Source: Streptomyces sp. SCSIO 30461 (GTDB taxonomy: Bacteria; Actinomycetota; Actinomycetes; Streptomycetales; Streptomycetaceae). Taken from it: 64,000 nucleotides of DNA. The position numbers were made by a program, and so were the translations under genes. A model generated the notes under the pieces. That model did no database searches. It saw only the letters and a list, made by a program, of their open reading frames with translations, and was not told where the DNA came from. Shown piece by piece: positions 16,280-25,060 of the stretch (its first letter is position 1; each line of letters opens with the position of its first letter). Where the stretch lies: positions 2,286,001-2,350,000 of the forward strand of contig NZ_CP146101.1 of assembly GCF_037023745.1 (NCBI RefSeq), given 5' to 3'.

Positions 16280-17791
16280 TTGTCTTCTGCTGCCGTTCCT
16301 GTGTCCCCGGTCGCGCGCCTGCGTGGCCTGAAGCCCGACTGGATCTCCGATCCGAAGGTCTGGCGCATGGAGGTCCTGGCCGGCCTGGTTGTCGCCCTCG
16401 CACTGATCCCCGAGGCGATCTCGTTCTCGATCATCGCCGGTGTCGATCCCGCGCTCGGCCTGTTCGCCTCGTTCACGATGGCCGTGACGATCTCGATCGT
16501 CGGAGGCCGGCGAGCGATGATCTCCGCCGCCACGGGCGCGGTCGCCCTCGTCATCGCCCCGCTCAACCGCGAGCACGGCCTGGGCTACCTGATCGCGGCC
16601 GTCATCCTGGCCGGCGTCTTCCAGGTCGTGCTCGGCGCGCTCGGGGTGGCGAGGCTGATGCGCTTCATCCCGCGCTCGGTGATGGTCGGCTTCGTCAACT
16701 CCCTCGCCATCCTGATCTTCATGGCTCAGGTCCCCGAGATGCGGAACGTCCCCTGGGCCGTCTACCCGCTGATCGTCGGCGGTCTGGCACTCATGGTGTT
16801 CTTCCCGAAGATCACCACCATGGTCCCCGCCCCGCTCGTCTCCATCGTGATCCTCACCGTGATCACCGTCGGTGCGGCCATCGCGGTGCCGACCGTCGGC
16901 GACAAGGGTGAGCTGCCCTCGTCCCTCCCGGTGCCGGGTCTGCCCGACGTTCCGTTCACCCTGGACACCCTGACGGCCATCGCCCCGTACGCGTTCGCAA
17001 TGGCGCTGGTCGGCCTGATGGAGTCGCTGATGACCGCGAAACTGGTCGACGACATCACCGACAGCCACTCGAACAAGACGCGAGAGTCGATCGGACAGGG
17101 CCTCGCCAACATCGTCACCGGTTTCTTCGGCGGCATGGGCGGCTGCGCCATGATCGGCCAGACCATGATCAACGTGAAGGTCTCCGGCGCCCGCACCCGC
17201 CTTTCGACCTTCCTCGCCGGTGCGTTCCTGATGGTGCTGTGCATCGTCTTCGGCCCGGTCGTCTCCGACATTCCCATGGCGGCCCTGGTCGCGGTCATGG
17301 TCATGGTGTCGTTCGCGACCTTCGACTGGCACTCCATCGCCCCGAAGACCCTCAAGCGGATGCCCGTCGGTGAGATCGCCGTCATGGTGATCACCGTCGT
17401 GGCCGTCGTGGCGACCCACAACCTCGCCATCGGCGTTGTCCTGGGCTCGATCACCGCCATGGTCGTCTTCGCCAAGCGAGTCGCTCACCTCGCCGAGGTC
17501 ACCGCCGTGGTCGACCCCGACGGCACGACGGTCGTCTACCGGGTCACCGGCGAGCTGTTCTTCGCCTCTTCCAACGACCTCGTCGGCCAGTTCAACTACG
17601 CCACCGACCCGGACAAGGTGATCATCGACCTGAGTTCGGCGCACATCTGGGACGCCTCCTCCGTCGCCGCCCTCGACGCGATCGAGACCAAGTACGCCCA
17701 GCGCGGCAAGACCGTCGAGATCACCGGCCTCAACACGCCCAGCGCCCACCTGCACGGCAAGCTCAGCGGCGAACTCGCCGCCGGTCACTGA
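16280..17791 (+). CDS. SulP family anion transporter with STAS domain
   Basis: This 503-residue transporter has a core of about ten membrane segments beginning VLAGLVVALALIPEAISFSIIAGV. It includes the diagnostic PLNREHGLGYLIAAVILAGV and SIGQGLANIVTGFFGGMGGCAMIGQT motifs. A C-terminal STAS domain covers about residues 405-490 and has VIIDLSSAHIWDASSVAALDAIE. SulP proteins carry sulfate, bicarbonate or other anions across the plasma membrane. The sequence does not show which. The start is uncertain: TTG 16280 opens the longest frame and GTG 16301 is possible, neither with a ribosome binding site. Divergent MerR and the operator between them suggest shared control. Confidence 0.85.
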   Translation: MSSAAVPVSPVARLRGLKPDWISDPKVWRMEVLAGLVVALALIPEAISFSIIAGVDPALGLFASFTMAVTISIVGGRRAMISAATGAVALVIAPLNREHGLGYLIAAVILAGVFQVVLGALGVARLMRFIPRSVMVGFVNSLAILIFMAQVPEMRNVPWAVYPLIVGGLALMVFFPKITTMVPAPLVSIVILTVITVGAAIAVPTVGDKGELPSSLPVPGLPDVPFTLDTLTAIAPYAFAMALVGLMESLMTAKLVDDITDSHSNKTRESIGQGLANIVTGFFGGMGGCAMIGQTMINVKVSGARTRLSTFLAGAFLMVLCIVFGPVVSDIPMAALVAVMVMVSFATFDWHSIAPKTLKRMPVGEIAVMVITVVAVVATHNLAIGVVLGSITAMVVFAKRVAHLAEVTAVVDPDGTTVVYRVTGELFFASSNDLVGQFNYATDPDKVIIDLSSAHIWDASSVAALDAIETKYAQRGKTVEITGLNTPSAHLHGKLSGELAAGH

Positions 17792-17826
17792 CGAGGAAGG
17801 GCGTACCGGCCGGCCTCGTCGACGGA

Positions 17827-18020
17827 TCAGGCTTTCTCGGCGGTCAGGCGGGGACGGTCGGTGGTGAGCATGGCGATGTCCTCGACGTCGGACGCCAGGA
17901 TCGTGACGCGGCCGGGCCGGGCCGGGCTGGGCCGGGCTGGGCGAGGGCGGTGGCGCAGAGCATGGCATCGATGGCGTACTTGTGACCGTGCAGCCCCGCC
18001 GTGCGCAGCAGAACGCCACA
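17827..18020 (-). pseudogene. PIN-domain toxin remnant, frameshifted by tandem repeat
   Basis: Read on the minus strand, one frame gives GVLLRTAGLHGHKYAIDAMLC then ATALAQPG, and another gives GRVTILASDVEDIAML then TTDRPRLTAEKA. Together these are the C-terminal end of a PIN ribonuclease toxin. They are separated by a GC-rich repeat (17914-17944 on the plus strand) built from CAGCCCGGCC-type units. Compared with an in-frame QPGRVTIL junction, about 20 bases are extra, which breaks the frame. The N-terminal half and any antitoxin are missing. It is a dead VapC-like gene. Confidence 0.6.
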
Positions 18021-18042
18021 TCCCGCGCTCTGAGTTCCTTCG

Positions 18043-18080
18043 GAGGGCTGATGGTCGGGCAAACCCGACCATCAGCCCTC
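18043..18080. repeat. Perfect 17-bp hairpin
   Basis: GAGGGCTGATGGTCGGG (18043-18059) and CCCGACCATCAGCCCTC (18064-18080) pair exactly around CAAA. The hairpin lies between the PIN remnant and the start of the membrane-protein gene at 18128, so it could attenuate or terminate read-through. Its orientation cannot be settled. Confidence 0.75.
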
Positions 18081-18127
18081 GACCTGGCTGTCATGACCCG
18101 GAGAGCGTCAGTCGATGCAATGGCTGG

Positions 18128-19636
18128 GTGCTGATTCATCGAGTTGTCGTCCAAAACCCCCCGAACCGCAGGCTGTTGTGGACGGTCGGCTGGACCGCCG
18201 CCGCCGGCTGGGCAGCGGCCTTTCCTCTTGTATCCGCCATTGGGACCCACCGGGTCTGGGGGACCTGCGCAGCGGTCGGCTACCTGGCCGCGGCCGGAAT
18301 CACCCTCGGGCCGGACCGGGCACGGATCCGGACCGCCGCGGTCGGCGCCGCGCTCGCCGGTGCGGTCGTCCTGCCGACGCTGTACCTGCTGGCGTGCGGG
18401 GCCGCCCAGAGCGAGGTCGAGGTCATCGAGCGCGCCGGCCGGCTCCTGTTGGAGCGGGCGACGCCCTACCTCGACGACCCGCGCTCCGTCATCGAGGTCA
18501 ACCCGTATCTGCCGGGCATGGCACTGCTGGGGATCCCCAAGGCGGCCCTGGGTGCGGACGACGCCGTCGCGCGCCTGCTCGGCGACGCCCGACTGTGGTG
18601 CGCGGCCGTGCTGTTGTGCTGCCTGTGGGCCGGGCGGCGGGCCTTCGGGACCGCCGCCCGGACCGGGGGCAGGAGCGAACGCGTTCCGTACCGGACCGCT
18701 GTGGGCGCGCTGATCGCCTCTCCGGTGGTCGCTCTGCCGGTCGCGGTGAGCGGGGTGGACCTGCCGCTCGCCGGTCTCCTCTGTCTCGCCCTCGCCCTCG
18801 CGGCCCGGCACCGGCCGATGGCCGCCGGGTCGGTTCTGGCGGCGGCGTGCGCGTTGAAGTGGACGGCGTGGCCCGCTGTCCCTGTCGTCATGGCACTGCT
18901 TGCCCACCGGGACGGGCCGCGGGCGGCCCTGCGCGCCGGAGGCGTCGCGCTCGCCGGCACAGTCGCGGCCGTGCTGCCCGGTGTACTCCTCTCCCCTCGG
19001 GCCATGGCCGAGCAGGTGTTGGCCTTCCCCACCGGACGCGGAGAGTTCAGGACCCCGGCGAGCAGCCCGATGCCCGGCCGTCTCCTCGCCGACCTGATCC
19101 CGTCCGGCTGGTACGCGGCCATGGGGCTGCTGCTCGCCGGCGGGCTCGTGGTGGGGGTCTCCCTCTGCGTTCGGCCGCCCCGCGACCTGGTCGCGGCCGC
19201 CGACCGGTTGGCCATCGGCCTCTCGCTCGCCTTTCTGCTCGCCCCCGCCGGGCGGTTCGGCTACCTCGCCCTGCCCGTCCTCCTCGCAGTGTGGTCGCGG
19301 TTGGTGCGCGCCGACGCCCTGGCCCCGAGCCCGAAGACGGGCGCTGTCGTACGACGGCGGGTGGGTCACCGTCCGGCGACGGACGCCGACACGCCGCTTC
19401 CGGGTCCGCCCGGACATCCGGTATCGGCCGGGGCGCCCGCTCCGGCCGATGGTGACGGTCGGCCGGAACGGGACCGTACCGCTACTCACCCGGGGGCCGT
19501 ACTGTCCGCTTCCGCCACGGCACTCATGCCCCGCAGTCCGTGCGGGCGGTCCGCTACGGCTGCTCGCCGCGCAGGTGCGCCAGCACCGCCAGTACCCTCC
19601 GGTTCCCCTCGGCCGGGTCCAAGTCGAGTTTCATGA
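18128..19636 (+). CDS. Polytopic membrane protein, possible glycosyltransferase-like
   Basis: About 502 residues with roughly ten membrane segments between residues 20 and 400. The first is WTVGWTAAAGWAAAFPLV. A luminal-type loop with ERAGRLLLERATPYLDDP and VIEVNPYLPGMALLG has an acidic, aromatic style like membrane glycosyltransferases (GT-C or GT87). I see no firm catalytic motif. The start is uncertain: GTG 18128 opens the frame, but its ribosome binding site is poor. The C-terminal 90 residues are low-complexity Ala/Pro/Gly and overlap the convergent response-regulator gene by 83 bp, so the true protein may differ at the end. The function is unassigned. Confidence 0.6.
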   Translation: MLIHRVVVQNPPNRRLLWTVGWTAAAGWAAAFPLVSAIGTHRVWGTCAAVGYLAAAGITLGPDRARIRTAAVGAALAGAVVLPTLYLLACGAAQSEVEVIERAGRLLLERATPYLDDPRSVIEVNPYLPGMALLGIPKAALGADDAVARLLGDARLWCAAVLLCCLWAGRRAFGTAARTGGRSERVPYRTAVGALIASPVVALPVAVSGVDLPLAGLLCLALALAARHRPMAAGSVLAAACALKWTAWPAVPVVMALLAHRDGPRAALRAGGVALAGTVAAVLPGVLLSPRAMAEQVLAFPTGRGEFRTPASSPMPGRLLADLIPSGWYAAMGLLLAGGLVVGVSLCVRPPRDLVAAADRLAIGLSLAFLLAPAGRFGYLALPVLLAVWSRLVRADALAPSPKTGAVVRRRVGHRPATDADTPLPGPPGHPVSAGAPAPADGDGRPERDRTATHPGAVLSASATALMPRSPCGRSATAARRAGAPAPPVPSGSPRPGPSRVS

Positions 19637-20210
19637 AGATGTTGCCGGAGTGCTTGACCACGGAAGCCTCCGTGATCGTCAACCGCCGCGCGATGGCCTG
19701 GTTGTTGAGGCCCTCCGCCATCAGCGCGAGTACCTCCCTCTCGCGCGGCGTCAGCCGGAGCAGCGGCTTCTCCGACGCCCGCAGCAGCACCCGGATCACC
19801 TCCGGGTCGATGACCGTCTGCCCGCCTGCCACCCGGTCCAGGGCGTCGAGGAAGTCGGAGACCTCCCCCACCCGGTCCTTGAGGAGATAGCCGAGGCCTC
19901 CTCCGTCCGCCGATGCCCCGCCGAACAACTGGTTGGCGTAGGCCGTGGCGATGTACTGGGAGAGCACGAGGACCGGCAGCCCAGGATGGTGCACGCGCAG
20001 TTCGAGTGCCGCGCGCAACCCCTCGTCCCGGAATCCGGGGGGCATCCGCACATCCGTGATGACCACGTCGGGGCGGTCCGCGTCCACGGCGCGGGCCAGC
20101 TCCCCGGCTTCGCCCACGGCGGCCACCACCTCGTGGCCGGCCCGGGAGAGGAGTTCCACCAGTCCGGCACGCAGCAGCACGGCGTCCTCGGCGAGCACTA
20201 CGCGGAGCAC
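19554..20210 (-). CDS. LuxR-family response regulator
   Basis: This 218-residue protein starts at GTG 20210 and overlaps the histidine-kinase stop by 13 bases. Its receiver domain covers about residues 1-125, with VVLAEDAVLLRAGL and VVITDVRMPPG placing the phospho-accepting Asp at residue 53; the LSQY and K108 region follows. The C-terminal NarL-type HTH (about 150-205) reads LTPREREVLALMAEGLNNQ then IARRLTITEASVVKHSGNIF. It is the cognate regulator of the upstream kinase by position and overlap. It probably binds DNA as a dimer after phosphorylation. Targets are unknown. Confidence 0.93.
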   Translation of the reverse strand: MLRVVLAEDAVLLRAGLVELLSRAGHEVVAAVGEAGELARAVDADRPDVVITDVRMPPGFRDEGLRAALELRVHHPGLPVLVLSQYIATAYANQLFGGASADGGGLGYLLKDRVGEVSDFLDALDRVAGGQTVIDPEVIRVLLRASEKPLLRLTPREREVLALMAEGLNNQAIARRLTITEASVVKHSGNIFMKLDLDPAEGNRRVLAVLAHLRGEQP

Positions 20211-21475
20211 GGCACCTCCACCCGCAGCTCGGTCGGTCCGCCGATGGGACTGGTCACGGTGAGCCTGCCCTTCAGAATCGCCACACGGTCGGCCAATCCT
20301 TGCAAACCGGAGCCGACGGAGGGATCGGCCCCTCCGCGGCCGTCGTCGCTCACGACGAGCACGAGCTGATCGCCCTCCAGTCGTCCGCGCACCGCGACCG
20401 CTTCCGCGCCGCTGTGCTTGGAGGCGTTGGCCAGTGCCTCGGTGACGGTGAAGTACGCCGTGTTCTCCACCGGGGCGGCCAACCGCCGCGGAAGTTCGAT
20501 GTCCACCGTGACCGGTATCGGGTTGCGCAGGGAGAGTTCGGCGACCGCGGCGGCCAGCCCGTGGTCGGTGAGCACCTGCGGATGGATGCCGCGGACCAGG
20601 TCGCGCAGTTGGTCGAGGGCCAGCCGGGCCTCTCCCCGGGCACGGGCGATCAGCGGCAGAGCGGGGGAGTCCTGTTCCCGAAGCTCCAGTTCGGCCAGAC
20701 CCAGCGTCATACTCAGCGCCACCAACTGCTGTTGGGCACCGTCGTGCAGGTCCCGTTCGATGCGCCGTCGCTCGGCCTCGAAGGCGTCGGCCAGCCGGGC
20801 TCGTGACCGGGTGAGTTCGATGACCCTGCTGCGGAGGTCCTCCTCGCGGGCGGAGAGCAGGAACTGGGCCACCCTGACCTGGGCACCGGCCAGCAGAGCG
20901 CCCGCGTATGCGGCGAGCACCAGACCCGCCAGACCGGTGAGGGTCCCGGGGAGCGCGCCGACAGGGTCGGAGACGGGTTGTCCGGGAACGAGCATCACCG
21001 TGTCCGGTGCGATGGCCCAGACGATGACCGGGGTAAGGAGCAGCATGGCGGACAGGGACAGCAGGGCGGTGAAGCCGAGGCCGGCTGCCGCGAACACCAC
21101 GGCGAACACCAGCGTGTACGACAGCTCCCGCCAGGTGGCGCGCTCCTTCAACCGGGTGCGCAGCCAGCGCAGGGCACCGGTCCCCGGTAGCGCCCCGTGC
21201 GGGTCCACCAGCGGGACCGGCTCGACGAGCCGTAGTCGCCGTCGTTCCAGCGCCGCGACCGGAATCCCGATCACCGCAACCCCGGTCAGCAGGACCAGCC
21301 CGACGCCGAACACCGACAGGCCGATCCCCGCGAACAGCAGTGCGGCCAGCAGCACGAGCAGCAGGGCCCCCAGCACGGTGCCGCTGAGCAGGAAGCCCCA
21401 GGCGCGTAGGGGCCAGAGGGAGAGCAGGAAACGGCTGGGACGCCGCCGTACGGCTGCCCAGACGGCGACGTTCAT
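20198..21475 (-). CDS. Sensor histidine kinase, NarL-partner type
   Basis: The 425-residue protein has six membrane segments in residues 25-205, in two clusters, and a putative sensor domain around 85-150 of the Streptomyces type. The dimerisation/phosphotransfer domain (HisKA_3) is ERRRIERDLHDGAQQQLV with the phospho-accepting His at residue 244. The C-terminal HATPase_c domain shows TEALANASKHSGA, VSDDGRGGADPSVGSGLQGLADRVA. It overlaps the response regulator by 13 bases, so the pair is coupled. This is a standard NarL-type two-component system. The signal is unknown. Confidence 0.93.
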   Translation of the reverse strand: MNVAVWAAVRRRPSRFLLSLWPLRAWGFLLSGTVLGALLLVLLAALLFAGIGLSVFGVGLVLLTGVAVIGIPVAALERRRLRLVEPVPLVDPHGALPGTGALRWLRTRLKERATWRELSYTLVFAVVFAAAGLGFTALLSLSAMLLLTPVIVWAIAPDTVMLVPGQPVSDPVGALPGTLTGLAGLVLAAYAGALLAGAQVRVAQFLLSAREEDLRSRVIELTRSRARLADAFEAERRRIERDLHDGAQQQLVALSMTLGLAELELREQDSPALPLIARARGEARLALDQLRDLVRGIHPQVLTDHGLAAAVAELSLRNPIPVTVDIELPRRLAAPVENTAYFTVTEALANASKHSGAEAVAVRGRLEGDQLVLVVSDDGRGGADPSVGSGLQGLADRVAILKGRLTVTSPIGGPTELRVEVPCSA

Positions 21476-21833
21476 GGCGGGGTTCCTCCAGGACGGTGAA
21501 AGTACCGCACCGCCTCATCGCGCATCGTGCCCCCCAGGTCCCGGCATGATCGGTGACAGAAGCCCAGCCCATGCAAGGCGACACAGGCGGGCGGACGCCA
21601 GACCCGGCGGCACGTCTCGACGGTTTCTTCCACAAGTCGGACGGCGGCTGTTCGCTGAACGGCGGGGGCGAAGCGCCGTGCTTCGCCCCGCACCGTCTCG
21701 CAGGCGGCCGGCGCCTCGACTCGGCGTGCGGCCACCCCATCTCCTCCGCACCGCCCCGTCGGCCGAGCCGCGGTGCGGCCGGTCGCCGCACGTGCAGGGA
21801 GCCGAGCCGGACGGCAACCGGAGCTCAGTCAGG
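21476..21833. other. Intergenic region upstream of histidine kinase
   Basis: This stretch separates the VCBS-repeat gene and the kinase gene on the same strand. It shows no gene, palindrome or repeat that I can support. Confidence 0.5.
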
Positions 21834-22781
21834 TCAGAACAGGTTCTGGTACTGCTGCCAGCCGGCACCGATCCTGACGCGGGCCTTGAACGGCGCGGAC
21901 GCCTTGCCGGTGCCCTTGTAGAGCCACAGGACCCCCTTGGGGTCGCGGGCGAGGAGGTCGCTGCGGCCGTCGGCGTCGACGTCGCCGGTGGCTACCAGCT
22001 TGTTGAACTGGTTCCAGCCACCGCCGACCCGGATGCGCGGGGCGAACGGCTTGCGTCCGTCGCCGGTGCCCTTGTACAGCCAGAGCACGCCCTGCGCGTC
22101 GCGGGCGACGATGTCCGGCCTGGTGTCGCCTGAGAAGTCGCCCACCCCGGTGATCTGGGAGTACTGGTTCCAGCCGGCGCCGACCTTGACGCGCGGCGCC
22201 ATCGTGCCGTTCGCCCTGGTCTGGTAGCGCCACAGGACACCCTGCCGGTCGCGGGCCAGCAGGTCGGGGTGGGCTGCGCGGGCCAGGGTGCCGGGCGACA
22301 GGACGCTGGTGTACTGCTGCCAGCCGGTGGCCACCTGCTTGAGGTTCCCCCCGCGCCACAGGTTCACCACCCCGTTGGACATGACGTGGTACGCGCCGTC
22401 CTGGTACCCCGTCAGGTCCGGGTCCACCGAGACGGCGTACTTGAGGCCCTTCCAGACATAGGCGCCCGACCGGGTGTCGAAGCCGCCGGTTCCGTTGGGG
22501 AGGTAGGCGTACATCTGACCCGACGGCAGGATCCCGCTCAGGATGAAGAGCGGCGCGGTGGGCGTCGGCTTGAGCGCGGCCTCGGCGGCGCGTGGGGCCG
22601 TGCCGTCTGTCGGACCGGATGCCGAGGGGGCGTCGGCGACGGCGGTACCGGTGGCGGTGGCGGACAGGGTGAGGGCCGTGGCCACGGTGGCCAGGCGGGC
22701 GAGACCCCGCCGGCGGTGGGTAAATCGCTGCAAAAGGAACTCCGGATGGTCAGGGGAGGAGCCGGGCACGTGGTACCTCAT
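21834..22781 (-). CDS. Secreted FG-GAP/VCBS repeat protein
   Basis: The frame gives 315 residues from ATG 22781, but a TTG at 22733 has a better GGAG ribosome binding site and would remove the first 16 residues. A signal peptide follows (RRRGLARLATVATALTLSAT, cleavage near AVADA). After residue 160 there are repeated FG-GAP/VCBS-type units: HPDLLARDRQGVLWRYQT, RPDIVARDAQGVLWLYKGTG and RSDLLARDPKGVLWLYKGTG, each separated by a GWNQ or GWQQ element. The repeats form beta-propeller-like blades that bind calcium in related proteins. It is extracellular. It may be a surface or matrix protein; no catalytic motif is seen. Confidence 0.85.
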   Translation of the reverse strand: MRYHVPGSSPDHPEFLLQRFTHRRRGLARLATVATALTLSATATGTAVADAPSASGPTDGTAPRAAEAALKPTPTAPLFILSGILPSGQMYAYLPNGTGGFDTRSGAYVWKGLKYAVSVDPDLTGYQDGAYHVMSNGVVNLWRGGNLKQVATGWQQYTSVLSPGTLARAAHPDLLARDRQGVLWRYQTRANGTMAPRVKVGAGWNQYSQITGVGDFSGDTRPDIVARDAQGVLWLYKGTGDGRKPFAPRIRVGGGWNQFNKLVATGDVDADGRSDLLARDPKGVLWLYKGTGKASAPFKARVRIGAGWQQYQNLF

Positions 22782-23175
22782 GCCTGCGAGTGGGCAGGCC
22801 GGATCAGGCGTTCTGACACGAGCCGGACGTTCCGCCCTAGGTCCAACAGACTAAGCCAAGACGTATACGCGAGAGCGTCTGCCCCCTTGCCGGGTGGTGG
22901 GAGGGCTTGCGGGGCGGGAAGGGTGCCGATTCGATGACACGGCGTGGCCCGGTTCGAGGTTCCAGCGGCGGTGTCATCCACGATGCATCGTGAGCGCGGC
23001 GCTGGCGACACCCTGTGGTTCGGCACCGAATGCGATCAGGAACCGGACTCACGGAGTGACAACTCCTTCTGGCCAACGGAGATTTGCCGCGCCCGGTGTC
23101 GGTTAGGCTGGCGGTGGAAGACCGATTCCGACGCCCTTGACCAGGCCGTCCGGCGGAGGCATCGCTGACGTCACG
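22782..23175. other. Intergenic region downstream of polysaccharide operon
   Basis: About 394 bp between the aminotransferase gene, the last of the polysaccharide operon, and the VCBS-repeat gene, both on the minus strand. No gene or strong hairpin is visible. It probably holds the promoter for the VCBS gene. Confidence 0.5.
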
Positions 23176-24501
23176 TCATGCCAGGCGGCGGAAGACGGGT
23201 TTGACCGGTCGTCCGGCCATCCAGGGAGTGGGGTCGGCGGCGTCCAGTGCCTTGCGGTACACCGCACACGCCTGGGCGACCGCATCGACGGTGTGATCGA
23301 TGTCGGTGTCGTCGAGCGCGCTGCTCACCACGAACGAGGGGGCCAGCACCCCGCCTGCGAGGAGCCGGCGCAGGAACAGGGTGCGGTACTGCTGAGACGG
23401 CCGCAGGTTCTCGTCGAGGGTGGCGAAGACCAGGTTGCTGGGGCGGCCCCGGACGACGATGTGGTCGCCGACGCCCATGCCCGCCGCGGCGTCGCGGACA
23501 CCGGCGGCCAACCGCTCGCCGATGGCGTGCAGCCGCTCGGTGATTCCCTCTTCGGCGTAGGTGGTCTGTACGGCCATCGCGGCTGCCAGGGAGTGTGTCT
23601 CCGCACCGTGCGTGGTGGACAGCAGGAAAACCCGGTCGCCGGAGTGACGCAGCCCGCCCCGCTCCATCAGGTCACGGCGCCCGGCCAGCGCGGAGACGGC
23701 GAATCCGTTGCCCAGCGCCTTGCCGAACGTGGAGAGGTCGGGGACGACGCCGTACAGGCCCTGGGCGCCCGCTTCGGACCAGCGGAAGCCGGTGATCATC
23801 TCGTCGAAGATCAGCACACAACCGTGCCGGTCGGCGAGTTCACGCAGACCCGCCAGGTACCCGGGCGGGGGCTCGGTGTGCGTGGCGGGTTCGAGGATCA
23901 GGCAGGCTACTTCGTCCTGGTGTCGGCTGAGCAGTTCCTCCGTGGCTGCCAGATCCCCGTACGGGAACGCCACGGTGAGCTCGTCGGTCGCCGCAGGGAC
24001 ACCGGCGGACATCGGCGTGGTGCCGATGAACCAGTCGTCGACGGAGAAGAACGGATGGTCGGCGCAGACGGCCACCCGCGGGCGCCCGGTGGCGGCGCGG
24101 GCGAGGCGCACCGCGGCAGTGGTGGCGTCGGAGCCGTTCTTCGCGAACTTCACCATCTCGGCTGTCGGCACAGTGGCCAGGAAGCGTTCCGCGGCTTCGA
24201 CCTCCACGATGGACGGCCGGACGAAGTTGCTGCCGCGGTCGATTTCCCGCCGCACCGCCTCGACCACACGCGGGTGGGCGTGGCCGAGGCTGACCGACCG
24301 CAGGCCGGAGCCGTACTCGACATAGCGGTTGCCGTCGACGTCCCACACACGGGCACCGCGGCCGTGGCTGATGACCGGGGCCAGGTCCTCGGGGTACTGG
24401 TCGTCCCCCTTGGCGTATGTGTGCGCGCCCCCGGGGACCAGGGCGTGCAGCCGCTCGTTCGCCGTCCGCGACCGGGGCAGGAGGAACTCTTCGGTGTCCA
24501 C
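23176..24501 (-). CDS. PLP-dependent class III aminotransferase, GSA-aminomutase-like
   Basis: This 441-residue enzyme is the last gene of the polysaccharide operon. It shows the class III aminotransferase features GARVWDVDGNRYVEYGSGLRSV, KNGSDATTAAVRLARA, the FDEM motif with Asp233 and the PLP lysine at 261 in STFGKALGNG. It resembles glutamate-1-semialdehyde 2,1-aminomutase. Its place amid sugar genes indicates transamination of a nucleotide-linked sugar or of a side chain rather than haem synthesis. The gene starts 7 bp after the RmlC-like gene. The chemistry is inferred from family and context. Confidence 0.87.
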   Translation of the reverse strand: MDTEEFLLPRSRTANERLHALVPGGAHTYAKGDDQYPEDLAPVISHGRGARVWDVDGNRYVEYGSGLRSVSLGHAHPRVVEAVRREIDRGSNFVRPSIVEVEAAERFLATVPTAEMVKFAKNGSDATTAAVRLARAATGRPRVAVCADHPFFSVDDWFIGTTPMSAGVPAATDELTVAFPYGDLAATEELLSRHQDEVACLILEPATHTEPPPGYLAGLRELADRHGCVLIFDEMITGFRWSEAGAQGLYGVVPDLSTFGKALGNGFAVSALAGRRDLMERGGLRHSGDRVFLLSTTHGAETHSLAAAMAVQTTYAEEGITERLHAIGERLAAGVRDAAAGMGVGDHIVVRGRPSNLVFATLDENLRPSQQYRTLFLRRLLAGGVLAPSFVVSSALDDTDIDHTVDAVAQACAVYRKALDAADPTPWMAGRPVKPVFRRLA

Positions 24502-24508
24502 GCGAACT

Positions 24509-25060
24509 TCACCCTTCTTCTTGCTTCAGTACCGCGGCGAGGCTCGGCGCCTCCCGGTCCCGCCGGGACATCGATGTGACCGGCAGCGGCCAGGGGACGG
24601 CGAGCTCCGGGTCGTCGAAGGCGATCGTCACGTCCTCGGCCGGATCGTGCGGGCGGTCGATCCGGTACGAGGTGTCGGCGGTCTCGGTCAGCGCCTGGAA
24701 GCCGTGCGCGCACCCCGCCGGGACGTAAAGGGTCGTCTGCGTGTCGCCGGACAGCTCGAAGGAGGCGACATTGCGGTAGGTCGGCGAGTCCGTCCGCAGA
24801 TCCACGACGACGTCGAAGATCCTCCCGTACGAGCACCGCACCAGCTTGGCCTCACCGGCGCCGGAACGCAGGTGCAGTCCGCGCAGTACGCCACGGACCG
24901 AGCGGGACACGCTGTCCTGGACGAAGGCGCCGGGGTCGAGGCCGACCGAGCGGACCACATCGGCGTCGAAGGTGCGGCAGAAGAAGCCGCGTTCGTCTGC
25001 GTACGGCGCCGGCTCGAACAGATATGCGCCGGCGATCGCCGGGACTTCGGTCGCTTTCAT
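24509..25060 (-). CDS. dTDP-4-dehydrorhamnose 3,5-epimerase-like protein
   Basis: This 183-residue cupin-fold protein matches RmlC: ATEVPAIAGAYLFEPAPYADERGFFCRTF, then GVLRGLHLR with catalytic-type His63, YVPAGCAHGFQ with His119, and SYRIDRPH near the tyrosine at 132. RmlC interconverts the 3- and 5-stereocentres of dTDP-4-keto sugars. Length is that of the family. The gene overlaps the pyruvyltransferase gene by four bases. In this operon a cytidylyltransferase is present and no RmlA/RmlB is seen, so the true substrate may be a CDP- rather than dTDP-sugar. That is inference. Confidence 0.88.
   Translation of the reverse strand: MKATEVPAIAGAYLFEPAPYADERGFFCRTFDADVVRSVGLDPGAFVQDSVSRSVRGVLRGLHLRSGAGEAKLVRCSYGRIFDVVVDLRTDSPTYRNVASFELSGDTQTTLYVPAGCAHGFQALTETADTSYRIDRPHDPAEDVTIAFDDPELAVPWPLPVTSMSRRDREAPSLAAVLKQEEG

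Noticed and set aside
15938..19489. Very long minus-strand open reading frame (1183 codons)
   Set aside because: It runs antisense to the SulP and membrane-protein genes, has His/Asp/Gly/Arg-rich low-complexity composition, and has no domain. It is a shadow of high-GC coding DNA.
19554..21791. Extended response-regulator frame of 745 codons
   Set aside because: The residues before GTG 20210 overlap the histidine-kinase gene in another frame and are Arg/Pro/Gly-rich with no domain. Only the last 218 are real.
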